A DNA stretch of 64,000 nucleotides, taken from positions 1,507,001 through 1,571,000 of the forward strand of contig NZ_CP086380.1 in assembly GCF_020889625.1 (NCBI RefSeq). Direction: 5' to 3'. Below the pieces are notes generated by a model. It worked only from the letters and a program-made list of their open reading frames with translations. It was not told the origin of the DNA and did no database searches. Shown here piece by piece: positions 8,426 through 16,664 of the stretch. Each line of letters starts with the position of its first letter. Position 1 is the first letter of the stretch. This DNA comes from Deinococcus radiophilus (GTDB lineage Bacteria > Deinococcota > Deinococci > Deinococcales > Deinococcaceae). The position numbers and the translations under genes are program-made.

Positions 8426-9274
8426 ATGAAAAAGACCATGACTTTCCTGACCGCCGTTCTGGGTGCCACTGCTCTGACCACCGCTGCTGCTGGCCCCCAG
8501 CTGAGCGCCCAGAGCATCATCGTGAACCCCATCCCCACCCCGCTGACCGTGCAGGTCTGGACGGACCGTGACACCAGCGGTGCCCGTACCCCCAACTACT
8601 ATGTGAACGACAAGATCCGTCTGTTCACCAAGACCAACGAGAACGCCTATGTGTATCTGTTCAACGTGGACCCGAACGGCAAAGTCGATCTGATTCTGCC
8701 CAACAACCTGCAGTCGGGCGGCAACTACCTGCGGGCCGGAGAGACCCGCGTGTTCCCCAGCGCCAGTGACAACTTTACCTTCGACATCGCCGCTCCTTAC
8801 GGCGTGAACAAAGTCCTGGCCCTGGCCAGCCGCACCCAGCTGAACCTGAACCAACTGGCCAACTTTCAGACCCAGAGCGGCTTTGCCAACGTGAACGTGA
8901 GTGGTCAGAACAATCTGGCCCAGGCCCTGAGCATCGTGGTCAATCCCCTGCCTCAGAACACCTGGATCACCGACACTGCTCTGTACAACGTGGCCCGTGG
9001 CAGTGCTCAGACCCCCGCTCCCAGCAACCCCGTGTCTACCGCTCCTCGCCCCAACTTCAACCTGGCCGTGTGGCGCGCCAACTTTAACCTGAACGCCACC
9101 CTGGACAACGTGCACGCGCAGTACGTCCGTTACATGGGCAACCAGGGCTACAGCCTGACCAGCACCAGCCGCAACGGTGAGCGTATGTACTCCACCTTCA
9201 AGCGCAATGGCCAGAGCGCCAGCGTGCTGATTGAGAAGAACGGCATTTACTTCAGCGTCAAGGTCGCTCAGTAA
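8426..9274 (+). CDS. Exported DUF4384-type protein
   Basis: A 282-residue protein with a signal peptide (MKKTMTFLTAVLGATALTTA). The segment from about 45 to 180 (VWTDR, YYVNDKIRLFTKTNENAYVYLFNVDPNGKV, LILPNN, RVFPS) matches the DUF4384 beta-rich domain that in Deinococcus occurs in cell-envelope proteins. The last 75 residues form a separate Asn-rich region. The codon choice is very uniform and C-rich, which may point to high expression. The frame is open back to 8252, but the signal peptide fixes the start at 8426. A strong terminator follows. Confidence 0.8.
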   Translation: MKKTMTFLTAVLGATALTTAAAGPQLSAQSIIVNPIPTPLTVQVWTDRDTSGARTPNYYVNDKIRLFTKTNENAYVYLFNVDPNGKVDLILPNNLQSGGNYLRAGETRVFPSASDNFTFDIAAPYGVNKVLALASRTQLNLNQLANFQTQSGFANVNVSGQNNLAQALSIVVNPLPQNTWITDTALYNVARGSAQTPAPSNPVSTAPRPNFNLAVWRANFNLNATLDNVHAQYVRYMGNQGYSLTSTSRNGERMYSTFKRNGQSASVLIEKNGIYFSVKVAQ

Positions 9275-9290
9275 GTTTTAAGTAGTTCTG

Positions 9291-9328
9291 AAAAGCCCCC
9301 CCACCCATGAAGGGCGGGGGGGCTTTTC
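9291..9328 (+). terminator. Strong terminator after the DUF4384 gene
   Basis: AAAAGCCCCCCC and GGGGGGGCTTTT form a long GC stem flanked by A and T runs, so it could also work on the minus strand. It starts 16 nt after the stop codon. Confidence 0.9.
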
Positions 9329-9435
9329 ATGGCGGCTGTTCTACCGGCCAGCAGCGTAATAAACGACCAGCACTAGCTATCCAGGGCCTGAGCCACTGCT
9401 TGACTGATTGCCAGTGTCGTCCTGTCCGGGCGCTC

Positions 9436-9441
9436 TAGACT
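9436..9441 (+). promoter_or_regulatory. -10 element of the potassium channel gene
   Basis: TAGACT, 9 nt before the ATG at 9451. Confidence 0.5.
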
Positions 9442-9450
9442 CTGACCAGC

Positions 9451-10299
9451 ATGTCTGATCCCACTCCGCGCCAGCACCCGCCCTATGCGGATCACCGCGC
9501 TCCCTGGCGGCGGTCTCTGGGACACCTGATTTTCGGCCTGAACTCCCCGGCGGCCCGCCTCTACGACAAGGTCTTGATCGTGCTGATCGTGGCCTCAGTT
9601 CTGGCGGTGATGCTCGAAAGCCTGCCAGGACTGCCGCTCGCCACCCGCAACATCCTGCGCTGGGTCGAATGGGCCTTTACCATCCTCTTCACGCTGGACT
9701 ATGTGGGACGCTTGCTGGGAGCGCGGCGTCCCCTGAAGTACGCCCGCAGCTTTTACGGCGTGGTGGACCTACTGACCATCTTGCCGTCCTACCTCAGCTT
9801 GCTGTTTCCCGGCAGTCAGTACCTGCTGATTATCCGGGCGCTGCGGCTGCTGCGGATGTTCCGGGTCTTCAAGCTGGCCCGCTACACCGATCAGGCCACC
9901 TTACTGGGCGAGGCCCTGACCGCCAGCCGTGAGCGCATCACCGTCTTTTTCATGTCGGTGCTGAGCCTGGTGATCGTCTTCGGAACGCTGCTGTACCTGA
10001 TTGAAGGCCCCGAAAATGGCTTTACGTCCATTCCCAATTCCATCTACTGGGCCATCGTGACTGTGACCACCGTAGGATACGGCGACATCTCGCCCCAGAC
10101 CGGCGCTGGCAAGTTTCTGGCCAGCCTGGCGATGCTGCTGGGATACGCGATCATCGCGGTGCCTACCGGCATCGTGACGGTTGGGCTACAAGAAGCTCAG
10201 GCAGCGCGGCAGGGGCGGCACTGCCCCCAATGTGGCCTGAACAAACACGACGCCGACGCCCACTACTGCAAGCGCTGCGGCGAGAATCTGCCGGGGTGA
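9451..10299 (+). CDS. Voltage-gated-type potassium channel with C-terminal zinc ribbon
   Basis: A 282-residue ion channel of the six-helix Kv type. Helices S1-S6 fill residues 30-250. The S4-like segment has spaced arginines (RALRLLRMFRVFK), and the selectivity filter TVTTVGYGD lies in the pore loop near residue 210. After the last helix comes a short tail with CPQC and CKRCG, a zinc-ribbon pattern that is not part of the channel fold and may serve in tetramer assembly or sensing. The gene stands alone between a terminator and convergent dgt. Confidence 0.9.
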   Translation: MSDPTPRQHPPYADHRAPWRRSLGHLIFGLNSPAARLYDKVLIVLIVASVLAVMLESLPGLPLATRNILRWVEWAFTILFTLDYVGRLLGARRPLKYARSFYGVVDLLTILPSYLSLLFPGSQYLLIIRALRLLRMFRVFKLARYTDQATLLGEALTASRERITVFFMSVLSLVIVFGTLLYLIEGPENGFTSIPNSIYWAIVTVTTVGYGDISPQTGAGKFLASLAMLLGYAIIAVPTGIVTVGLQEAQAARQGRHCPQCGLNKHDADAHYCKRCGENLPG

Positions 10300-10310
10300 G
10301 GGTCTAAGGT

Positions 10311-11450
10311 CTAGCGCACCCACTCCATCCCCAGGCCGGGGCGGGTCAGCTCCTCGTAGATGTCCAGGGCGTAGCGGTCGGTCATCCCGGCGATAAAGTC
10401 ACACACGGTCCGCACCTCGCCCACTTCGCTGAGGCGGGCGGCGTAAGCAGGCGGCAGCATGGCGGGCCGCGCCAGGTACGCCCCGAACAGGGTGGTCAGG
10501 ATCTGCTCGGCCTGGCTCACTTGCATCTCTACGCGCCAGTGACGGTATAGCTGGGCGAACAGAAACTGCCGGGCCTCGCCCAACAGCGCCGCCACCGCCG
10601 GACTATGCACGATCAGCGCCGTGCTGTGGGCACGTACCTCTGCCACGCTCTGCACGCCACTGGCGGCAATGGCCTGGGCGCTGGCCCGCGTCAGATCACC
10701 GATCAGGAAACCCAACAGCTCACGGTGCAGGGTGCGGCGTTCCCGCTTGGTCAGGGTCACACCGTTCAGGCCGCAGCGGTCCAGTATCTCGCGCCACAGT
10801 CCCAGCCCTAGCAGCTCACCTTCTTCCAGCAGCCCGGAGCGCAGCCCGTCTTCCAGGTCGTGCGCGGTGTAGGCCAGGGCGTCGGCCACATCCACCAACT
10901 GGGCTTCCAGAGCGGCCTGGTCCGAGTGCGCCCGGTCATGCTTGTTCAGGCTGTCCAGGGTCACGCGGGTCAGGTTCAGACCGGGAAAGTCGGGGTAGCG
11001 CTCCTCCAGTTCGGTCACGATGCGCCGCGCCTGATGGTTGTGGTCAAAGCCGCTCGGCTCGCCGTGGGTGCGTACCAGTTCGTCCAGCAGCCGCTCGCCG
11101 GCGTGCCCGTAAGGCGGGTGGCCCAGGTCGTGGGCCAGGGCCACCGTCTCGGCCAGCGTCTCGTTCAGGCCCAGCCGCAGCGCCGCCGAACGGGCCACCT
11201 GCTGCACTTCCAGCGTGTGGGTCAACCGGGTGCGGTAGTGATCGCCACGCACGTTGAGAAACACTTGGGTCTTGTGTTCCAGCCGCCGAAAGGCCCCGGT
11301 GTGCAGGATGCGGTCCCGGTCTTTTTGAAAGGCCGTGCGCGAGTCGCTCTCGGCTTCGGGGTACTCGCGCCCGCCCGACTCACGGCTCAGCGTAGCGTAA
11401 GGTGCCAGCAGCTGCACTTCGCGGGCTTCAAGGTCCTGACGGGTGAGCAT
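10311..11450 (-). CDS. dgt: Deoxyguanosinetriphosphate triphosphohydrolase-like protein
   Basis: A 379-residue HD-domain enzyme expected to cleave dNTPs to deoxynucleoside and triphosphate and so help balance dNTP pools. The metal-binding H...HD...D pattern is visible: H78 in THTLEVQQV and HD at 107-108 in ALAHDLGHPPYGH. RRLEHKTQVF and RTRLTHTLEV are typical of the dNTPase family. The ATG at 11450 follows a -10 hexamer by seven bases. It is divergent from the Nudix gene. Confidence 0.9.
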   Translation of the reverse strand: MLTRQDLEAREVQLLAPYATLSRESGGREYPEAESDSRTAFQKDRDRILHTGAFRRLEHKTQVFLNVRGDHYRTRLTHTLEVQQVARSAALRLGLNETLAETVALAHDLGHPPYGHAGERLLDELVRTHGEPSGFDHNHQARRIVTELEERYPDFPGLNLTRVTLDSLNKHDRAHSDQAALEAQLVDVADALAYTAHDLEDGLRSGLLEEGELLGLGLWREILDRCGLNGVTLTKRERRTLHRELLGFLIGDLTRASAQAIAASGVQSVAEVRAHSTALIVHSPAVAALLGEARQFLFAQLYRHWRVEMQVSQAEQILTTLFGAYLARPAMLPPAYAARLSEVGEVRTVCDFIAGMTDRYALDIYEELTRPGLGMEWVR

Positions 11451-11457
11451 GCCTAGG

Positions 11458-11463
11458 AGTCTA
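11458..11463 (-). promoter_or_regulatory. -10 element of dgt
   Basis: TAGACT, 7 nt before the ATG at 11450. Confidence 0.6.
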
Positions 11464-11533
11464 AACTGAGCAGTGGCCGGAAGTCAGGCCAGCTGATCAG
11501 AATCCAGGCGTGCCGTGCCCTGCCCTGCTCGCA

Positions 11534-11539
11534 TAAACT
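11534..11539 (+). promoter_or_regulatory. -10 element of the Nudix-ribF operon
   Basis: TAAACT, 7 nt before the ATG at 11547. GGAGG lies in the gap but only one base from the start codon, too close to act as a normal ribosome site. Confidence 0.55.
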
Positions 11540-11546
11540 TGGAGGC

Positions 11547-12062
11547 ATGGCTGACCCTGTTCCGACGCAAACCGAACTGATCTATGACGGGCGCATCGTG
11601 CGGCTGGAGGTCCTGAATGGCCGCTACGAGGTGGTGCGTCACGCCGACGCGGTGGCGGTGCTGGCCCTCAACGGACAGGGCGAGATGCTGTGCGTCAGCC
11701 AGTTCCGCCCCGCGCTGGGCCTGACCACGCTAGAAGTGCCTGCCGGGCTGATGGAAAAGGGCGAAGACCCTGCGGCAGCGGCGCGCCGCGAACTGCAGGA
11801 AGAAGCTGGCTTTGACGCCGACCTGGAAAAACTGACCTTCTTCTACGCCAGCCCCGGCTTCTGTGACGAGGGACTGCACATTTTTGCAGCGACCAATTTG
11901 CGCGAGTCGCGTCTGCCGATGGACGACGACGAAGACATTGAGGTGATCTGGCGGCGGCCCGCCGAGGTACTGGACGAATTGCGGGACGGGCGCACGGTCG
12001 GCAGCGCCACCACCGTTACGGCGGCGCTGTTCGCCTTGGGGCGGCAGATGGAGAGCCGATGA
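11547..12062 (+). CDS. Nudix hydrolase, ADP-ribose pyrophosphatase-like
   Basis: A 171-residue Nudix hydrolase. The complete Nudix box spans residues 67-89 (GLMEKGEDP...RRELQEEAGF), with the catalytic Glu pair in REXXEE. SQFRPALGLTTLEVPAG before the box is the pattern of ADP-sugar pyrophosphatases, so ADP-ribose or a related nucleotide sugar is the likely substrate. The stop overlaps the ribF start (ATGA), so the two are co-translated, placing a nucleotide-cleaving enzyme next to FAD synthesis. Confidence 0.9.
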   Translation: MADPVPTQTELIYDGRIVRLEVLNGRYEVVRHADAVAVLALNGQGEMLCVSQFRPALGLTTLEVPAGLMEKGEDPAAAARRELQEEAGFDADLEKLTFFYASPGFCDEGLHIFAATNLRESRLPMDDDEDIEVIWRRPAEVLDELRDGRTVGSATTVTAALFALGRQMESR

Positions 12063-12949
12063 AAACCTACATCTCCCCCGACCAGCGCCCCGACACCGAC
12101 ATCGTGCTGGCCATCGGCTCCTTTGATGGGGTGCATCTGGGACACCAGGCGCTGCTGGCCCAGCTCAAAGCCAAAGCCCGTGAGTACCGCGTGCCTAGCG
12201 TGGTGTATACCTTCGACCCGCCCACCAAGGTCCTGATGAAAGGCGTCGAATACCTCTCCACCCTGCCGGAAAAGCTGGAACTGATGGCGCTGTACGGCAT
12301 TGACGAGACGGTAGCGGTGCCGTTTACCCGCGAGTTCGCGGCACGCGACAAGGCGGCTTTCTTGGACGACCTGCGTCAGATGCGCCCCCGCGCCATCGTG
12401 GTGGGCGAGGACTTTTATTTCGGCAAGGCGCGGGCTGGGGGCGTAGACGATCTGCGTGAAGTCACCCGTGACGTGGTGGTGGTTCCCATTCACGGCGTAA
12501 GCGGTGAAGACATCAAGAGCACCCGCGTACGTGAATACCTGCGTGAAGGCGACGTGGCGGGCGCGGCGCGGCTACTGGGCCGCCTCTACTCGGCGCAGGG
12601 CGTGGTGGTGCGCGGCGATCAGCTGGGGCGCACCATCGGCTATCCCACCGCCAACATCCAGGTGCCTGAAGGCAAAGCGCTGCCACAGGGGGTATTCGCC
12701 GTGCGCGTGCTGAACGACAAATCCCAGCCCTGGGACGGCATGGCCAACATCGGGTTCCGGCCCACGGTGGGCGGCCAGGAGCGGCGCTTCGAGGTGCATC
12801 TGTTCGATTATGCGGGCGAGCTCTACGGCGAGGAACTCCAGATTCACTTTGTGCGGCGACTGCGCGGCGAACAGCGGTTCAGCGGCCTAGAAGAACTCAA
12901 GGCGCAGCTGGGCCGGGATGCTCAGGCAGCCCGGGACGCCCTGAGTTAA
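12059..12949 (+). CDS. ribF: Bifunctional riboflavin kinase / FAD synthetase
   Basis: Phosphorylates riboflavin to FMN and adenylates FMN to FAD. The 296 residues hold the N-terminal nucleotidyltransferase domain, with GSFDGVHLGHQ near residue 17 and GEDFYFGKARAG near 118, and the C-terminal kinase domain (GRTIGYPTANI near 195, GMANIGFRPTVGG near 228, HLFDYAGELYGE). Length is normal. The ATG overlaps the Nudix stop. The stop codon overlaps the stop of the convergent CAP lipoprotein gene by three bases. Confidence 0.95.
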   Translation: MKTYISPDQRPDTDIVLAIGSFDGVHLGHQALLAQLKAKAREYRVPSVVYTFDPPTKVLMKGVEYLSTLPEKLELMALYGIDETVAVPFTREFAARDKAAFLDDLRQMRPRAIVVGEDFYFGKARAGGVDDLREVTRDVVVVPIHGVSGEDIKSTRVREYLREGDVAGAARLLGRLYSAQGVVVRGDQLGRTIGYPTANIQVPEGKALPQGVFAVRVLNDKSQPWDGMANIGFRPTVGGQERRFEVHLFDYAGELYGEELQIHFVRRLRGEQRFSGLEELKAQLGRDAQAARDALS

Positions 12950-13482
12950 CGCGCTGGCTGGCCGAAATTCTGCACGTGGTACCTGCCATACCTGTCCGCA
13001 TGGGCCACAGCGCCTACCCCCAACTCAGTAAAGTTGGGGTTCATCAGGTTGCGGCAGTGGCCTTCGCTGGCCAGCCACTTCGCCACCACCTGAGCAGCGG
13101 TGTCCTGTCCGGCGGCCAAGTTCTCGCCTGCGTATTGCCAGCGGTAGCCCGCCAGGGTCATGCGCTGGGCACCCGTCACGCCCTCTGGGGTCACATGCCC
13201 AAAATACTGCCGCGCCGCCATGTCCTGCGCGTGGTTGCGGGCGGCGTGGGCCAGCGTGTCGCTCCAGACCAGTGCGGGAGCGGGTGGATAAGGGGTCTGG
13301 CCGCAGGTCTGCCCCGCAGCGCGGGCAGCATTGGTGTGCGCCAGTACCGCCAGCTCATCGGCACTGGCGGTGCGGTCGGTGCTGGGATACCAGGTGTACT
13401 TCAGCTCATCAGGGAGAGGGGGATGAGACGCAGCCGAGCAAGCGGTAAGGCCCAGCACCACCAGAGGAAGCAGCCGTTTCAT
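12946..13482 (-). CDS. CAP-domain (SCP/PR1-like) lipoprotein
   Basis: A 178-residue predicted lipoprotein. The ATG at 13482 is preceded by TAGGAG and gives the signal MKRLLPLVVLGLTAC with lipobox LTAC. The CAP domain fills residues 45-178: HTNAARAAG, AARNHAQDMAARQYFGHVTPEG, YAGENLAAGQ, WLASEGHCRNLMNPNFTELGVG, and the final YHVQNFGQP. The two cysteines in the domain could form a disulfide. It is smaller than the PKD-CAP protein at 7214 and lacks the PKD part. It ends tail to tail with ribF. Confidence 0.85.
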   Translation of the reverse strand: MKRLLPLVVLGLTACSAASHPPLPDELKYTWYPSTDRTASADELAVLAHTNAARAAGQTCGQTPYPPAPALVWSDTLAHAARNHAQDMAARQYFGHVTPEGVTGAQRMTLAGYRWQYAGENLAAGQDTAAQVVAKWLASEGHCRNLMNPNFTELGVGAVAHADRYGRYHVQNFGQPAR

Positions 13483-13568
13483 GTCTCCTAAGCTAGAGTG
13501 CCGGCTCTGGCAGAGTTCTGGCGGAGACGCGAGGCCTAAACCCCACACTTGCCCCGCTGCCTGACCGC

Positions 13569-13574
13569 TAGCCT
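13569..13574 (+). promoter_or_regulatory. -10 element of mqnD
   Basis: TAGCCT, 6 nt before the ATG at 13581. Confidence 0.6.
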
Positions 13575-13580
13575 GGGGCC

Positions 13581-14444
13581 ATGTCTGCTCATCGGAACCC
13601 TGCAGCCCACACACTGGACCTGGGCTATTCCTTTTGCCCCAACGACACGTTTATCTTCCATGCCCTCCAGGCTGGGCTGGTCCCCTCGCCGCTTCCGGTG
13701 CGCGAAGTGCTGAGCGACGTGCAGACCCTCAACGACTGGGCCGGCACGTCCCGCTTGCCGCTGACCAAGATCAGCTACCGGGCCGCCTTTGAGGTACTGG
13801 ATAGCTACGCCCTGCTGCGCTCTGGCGGGGCACTGGGGCGTGGGGTAGGGCCACTGGTGGTGGCCCGTGAAGAACTGGGCGACCTGAACGGCAAACGGGT
13901 GGCGTCGCCAGGCCGTCTGACCACCGCCGAATTGCTGCTGCGCCTGGCCTGGCCTGACGCGGTGCCTGTCCGAATGCGCTTTGACGAGGTCATGCCCGCT
14001 GTGGAGCGCGGCGAATACCAGGGCGAAGGAATAGATGCTGGGCTGATCATTCACGAAAGCCGCTTTACCTACGCCCAGCGCGGGCTGGTGCGGGTGCGTG
14101 ACATGGGCGAGTGGTGGGACACCGAAACCGGCCTGCCCCTGCCCCTGGGGGCCATTCTGGTGCGCCGCGACTTGCCGCTGGGGGTGCAGCGCGGCCTTCA
14201 GGAAGCCGTGCGGGCCAGCATTGACCATGCCTGGGCCCACCCACAGGCCGCGCGGGACTATATCCGTCAGCACGCCCTGGAACTGGATGATGCCGTCATG
14301 CAGGCCCACATTGACCTGTACGTGAACGAATTCAGCCGCGATGTAGGCGAACTGGGCGAACGTGCTGTACACGAGCTGCACCGCCGGGCGCTGGCCCTGG
14401 GCGTGGTTCCACCCACCGCACAACCCCTGTTCGTACCCGGGTGA
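13581..14444 (+). CDS. mqnD: 1,4-dihydroxy-6-naphthoate synthase (futalosine pathway)
   Basis: A 287-residue enzyme of the MqnA/MqnD family, which in the futalosine route to menaquinone converts cyclic de-hypoxanthinyl futalosine to 1,4-dihydroxy-6-naphthoate. The N-terminal YSFCPNDTFIFHAL, KISYRAAFEVL, GLIIHESRFTY and GEWWDTETGLPLPLGAI are MqnD rather than MqnA signatures. The fold is that of periplasmic-binding proteins without a signal peptide, so it is cytosolic. Single gene with its own leaderless promoter; no other mqn gene is in the window. Confidence 0.9.
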   Translation: MSAHRNPAAHTLDLGYSFCPNDTFIFHALQAGLVPSPLPVREVLSDVQTLNDWAGTSRLPLTKISYRAAFEVLDSYALLRSGGALGRGVGPLVVAREELGDLNGKRVASPGRLTTAELLLRLAWPDAVPVRMRFDEVMPAVERGEYQGEGIDAGLIIHESRFTYAQRGLVRVRDMGEWWDTETGLPLPLGAILVRRDLPLGVQRGLQEAVRASIDHAWAHPQAARDYIRQHALELDDAVMQAHIDLYVNEFSRDVGELGERAVHELHRRALALGVVPPTAQPLFVPG

Positions 14445-14536
14445 GGGTCCATTCCACCAACATCTTTTCATGTGCCTCTGAGCAACGCACATTCTTCAGA
14501 CGGCAGACTCCAGGTACGTCACATCTTTACACCAGA

Positions 14537-14566
14537 GTTGAACACCGCCACCGGCGGTGATCCAAC
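14537..14566 (+). promoter_or_regulatory. Hairpin in the sodC 5' leader
   Basis: GTTG..CACCGCC-acc-GGCGGTG..CAAC forms a 7-bp perfect GC stem extended by a 4-bp outer stem, ending 6 nt before the GGAGG ribosome site of sodC. sodC is one of the few genes here with a real leader, so this could be an mRNA stability or translation control element. Confidence 0.45.
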
Positions 14567-14583
14567 CTACTCCGGAGGTTTTT

Positions 14584-15261
14584 ATGCACAAACTGTCCCA
14601 TTTCTCTGCCCTGACCCTCACGGTCCCCGCGCTGGCCCTGGCCCTCACTGGAGCTGCCCTGGCTGGCGGCGGCGCACCTGCCCCTACGCCCGCCGAACCA
14701 GCCCCGGTACAAACTGCGCCGGTCAGTCCTGCTCCAGGGCAGCCGACCCCGACCACGCCCACCACTGGTGGTGGCTACGTCCCCAGCCCTTACGTCGCCA
14801 AGGCCACGCTGCTGAATGCAGAGGGGCAAATTCGCGGCAGCGTCCGCTTTTCGCAGGTGGAGGGAGGCACGCGGGTACAGGTGCTGGCCTCTGGCCTGAC
14901 GCCCGGACAGGCTGGCATGCATGTCCACGCCAATGGGGTGTGTGAAGCCAGCCGCAACGAGCAGACGGGAGAAGTGACGCCATTCGGCGCTGCAGGCGGC
15001 CACTTTGACCCGGCGGGGACCGGCAACCATGCCACCCCCACGACCTCCAGCCTGCTGGGCCACGCCGGTGACCTGCCCATGCTGACGGTGGGTGAAGATG
15101 GCCGCGCCGAGGCTGACTTTGTCACTCAGAAAATATCTGTCAACGGTTTCTTCGGAGTAATGGGCAAGTCGGTGGTCGTCCATGCCATGTCCGACGACTA
15201 CGCTACTGATCCCGCAGGCAATGCCGGAGCCCGGGTCAGCTGCGGTGTCGTGACCCGCTAA
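14584..15261 (+). CDS. sodC: Exported Cu/Zn superoxide dismutase
   Basis: A 225-residue secreted SOD that converts superoxide to H2O2 and O2 outside the cytoplasm. The ATG at 14584 follows a GGAGG site and starts a Sec signal ending near ALAGGG. A Pro/Thr-rich linker (30-65) precedes the domain. All metal ligands are present: H113, H115, H140 and H200 for copper; H140, H149, H160 and D163 for zinc. C120 and C220 should form the conserved disulfide, and R217 matches the active-site arginine. The next two genes are a PQQ-type dehydrogenase and a second SodC domain. Confidence 0.93.
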   Translation: MHKLSHFSALTLTVPALALALTGAALAGGGAPAPTPAEPAPVQTAPVSPAPGQPTPTTPTTGGGYVPSPYVAKATLLNAEGQIRGSVRFSQVEGGTRVQVLASGLTPGQAGMHVHANGVCEASRNEQTGEVTPFGAAGGHFDPAGTGNHATPTTSSLLGHAGDLPMLTVGEDGRAEADFVTQKISVNGFFGVMGKSVVVHAMSDDYATDPAGNAGARVSCGVVTR

Positions 15262-15422
15262 GGCACAGCACCAAAACTGTAATTGGAGCGCTCTGGCTTG
15301 TTTGGCCAGGGCATTTCGTTCTTTAAATGGGCTTTATTTTTTCTTAGCAACCTCCTCAAATGAGAATTTTCCTAGCTTTCTGATGACTGGCTGTGCAAAT
15401 ACTGAGAGCTGGAGGTTTTCCC

Positions 15423-16664
15423 TTGAAATACCAAATGATTCTGGCCACTGCCGCGCTGGCCTTGTCCGGCCTGGCGCTGGCGCAGCAGCCCGTCCCTCAG
15501 CCACGCCCCCTGCCCGCGCCTGAACCTGCCGTCACGGTGACGGCCACCCGCTTTGAGCCAGTCGCTCTGGGCTTCAGCGCCGATCAGCTGGAGCGGCTGA
15601 CTGTCCCAGAAGGCTTTGAGATCAGTGTCATGGCGACGGGGCTAGGCAACGCCCGCATGATGCACGTCATGGACGACGGCGGAATCTATCTGACCCGCCG
15701 CGCCCAGGGAGATATCTGGTACCTGAGGGACCGCAACGGGGACGGCCAGTTCAGCGCTCTGGAGCGCCGCAAGGTGGCCGAGAACCTCAGCAAAGTGCAT
15801 GGGCTGGATGTCAAAGACGGCAAACTCTACGCTGTTGGCGAAAAGACCATCTGGGTGATGGATCTCCGTGAAAACGGCAGCCTGAGTACGCCACGCGTAT
15901 TTGCCGACGGCTTCCCTGACGCTGGGCAGCATCCGGCCCGTGGCCTGCGCTGGGGACCGGACGGCTACCTGTACGCTTCTTTCGGGTCCACCAACAACGA
16001 CGCCCCCACGCAGAACCCCGAAGAAGCTACCACGCTGCGTATTCGCCCGGACGGTCAGTGGCGCGAAGTGTACGCCCGTGGCCTGCGCCACACCATCGGC
16101 TTCGACTTTCAGCCGATGACCGGTCAGCTGTTCGGGATGGATCAGGGGTCCGACTGGCACGGCGATAATATTCCTCCTGAAGAACTGAACCGTCTACAGC
16201 GCGGTGAGAACTATGGCTGGCCCTTTTGCTATGGCACAGACGCCACGCCTGACCCCTATACCAACAGCAGCCAGATCCCTGGCCGCATCACCAAGGCGGA
16301 ATACTGCGCTGAGACAACCGGCAGTGAGTTGAACTACGATGCCCACGCCGCCGCGATCGGGATGCAGTTTTACACCGGCGAGCAGTTCCCCACCGAGTAC
16401 CAGGGCGACGCGTTCGTGGCTTTCCGCGGCTCTTGGAACCGTTCGGAACCCAGCGGTTATGAGATCGCCCGTGTCGTGTTCAATGCCCAGAATGAGCCGG
16501 AGCGCATCGAGCCTTTCGTCACCGGTTTCGTGTTTCCTGAGGACGGCACCTGGAAGCAGTTCGGTCGCGTGGCGGGCGTCGCCACCTACACCGACGGCAG
16601 CCTGCTGTTTACCGACGACCAAAGCGGCGTGATCTACCGCGTGCAGTACGAAGGAGACTCCTGA
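15423..16664 (+). CDS. Exported PQQ-dependent sugar/sorbosone dehydrogenase-like protein
   Basis: A 413-residue secreted beta-propeller enzyme of the glucose/sorbosone dehydrogenase family, predicted to oxidise a sugar or other alcohol with PQQ. The TTG at 15423 lies 7 nt after GGAGG and gives a signal peptide ending near ALAQ. Family stretches are RNGDGQF, SKVHGLDVKDG, HPARGLRWGPDGYLYASFGSTNN, YARGLRHTIGFDFQP, LFGMDQGSDWHGDN and the C-terminal DGSLLFTDDQSGVIYRV. The stop overlaps the ATG of the SodC-propeller gene (TGATG), so the pair is co-translated. Cofactor and substrate are inferred from the family only. Confidence 0.85.
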   Translation: MKYQMILATAALALSGLALAQQPVPQPRPLPAPEPAVTVTATRFEPVALGFSADQLERLTVPEGFEISVMATGLGNARMMHVMDDGGIYLTRRAQGDIWYLRDRNGDGQFSALERRKVAENLSKVHGLDVKDGKLYAVGEKTIWVMDLRENGSLSTPRVFADGFPDAGQHPARGLRWGPDGYLYASFGSTNNDAPTQNPEEATTLRIRPDGQWREVYARGLRHTIGFDFQPMTGQLFGMDQGSDWHGDNIPPEELNRLQRGENYGWPFCYGTDATPDPYTNSSQIPGRITKAEYCAETTGSELNYDAHAAAIGMQFYTGEQFPTEYQGDAFVAFRGSWNRSEPSGYEIARVVFNAQNEPERIEPFVTGFVFPEDGTWKQFGRVAGVATYTDGSLLFTDDQSGVIYRVQYEGDS

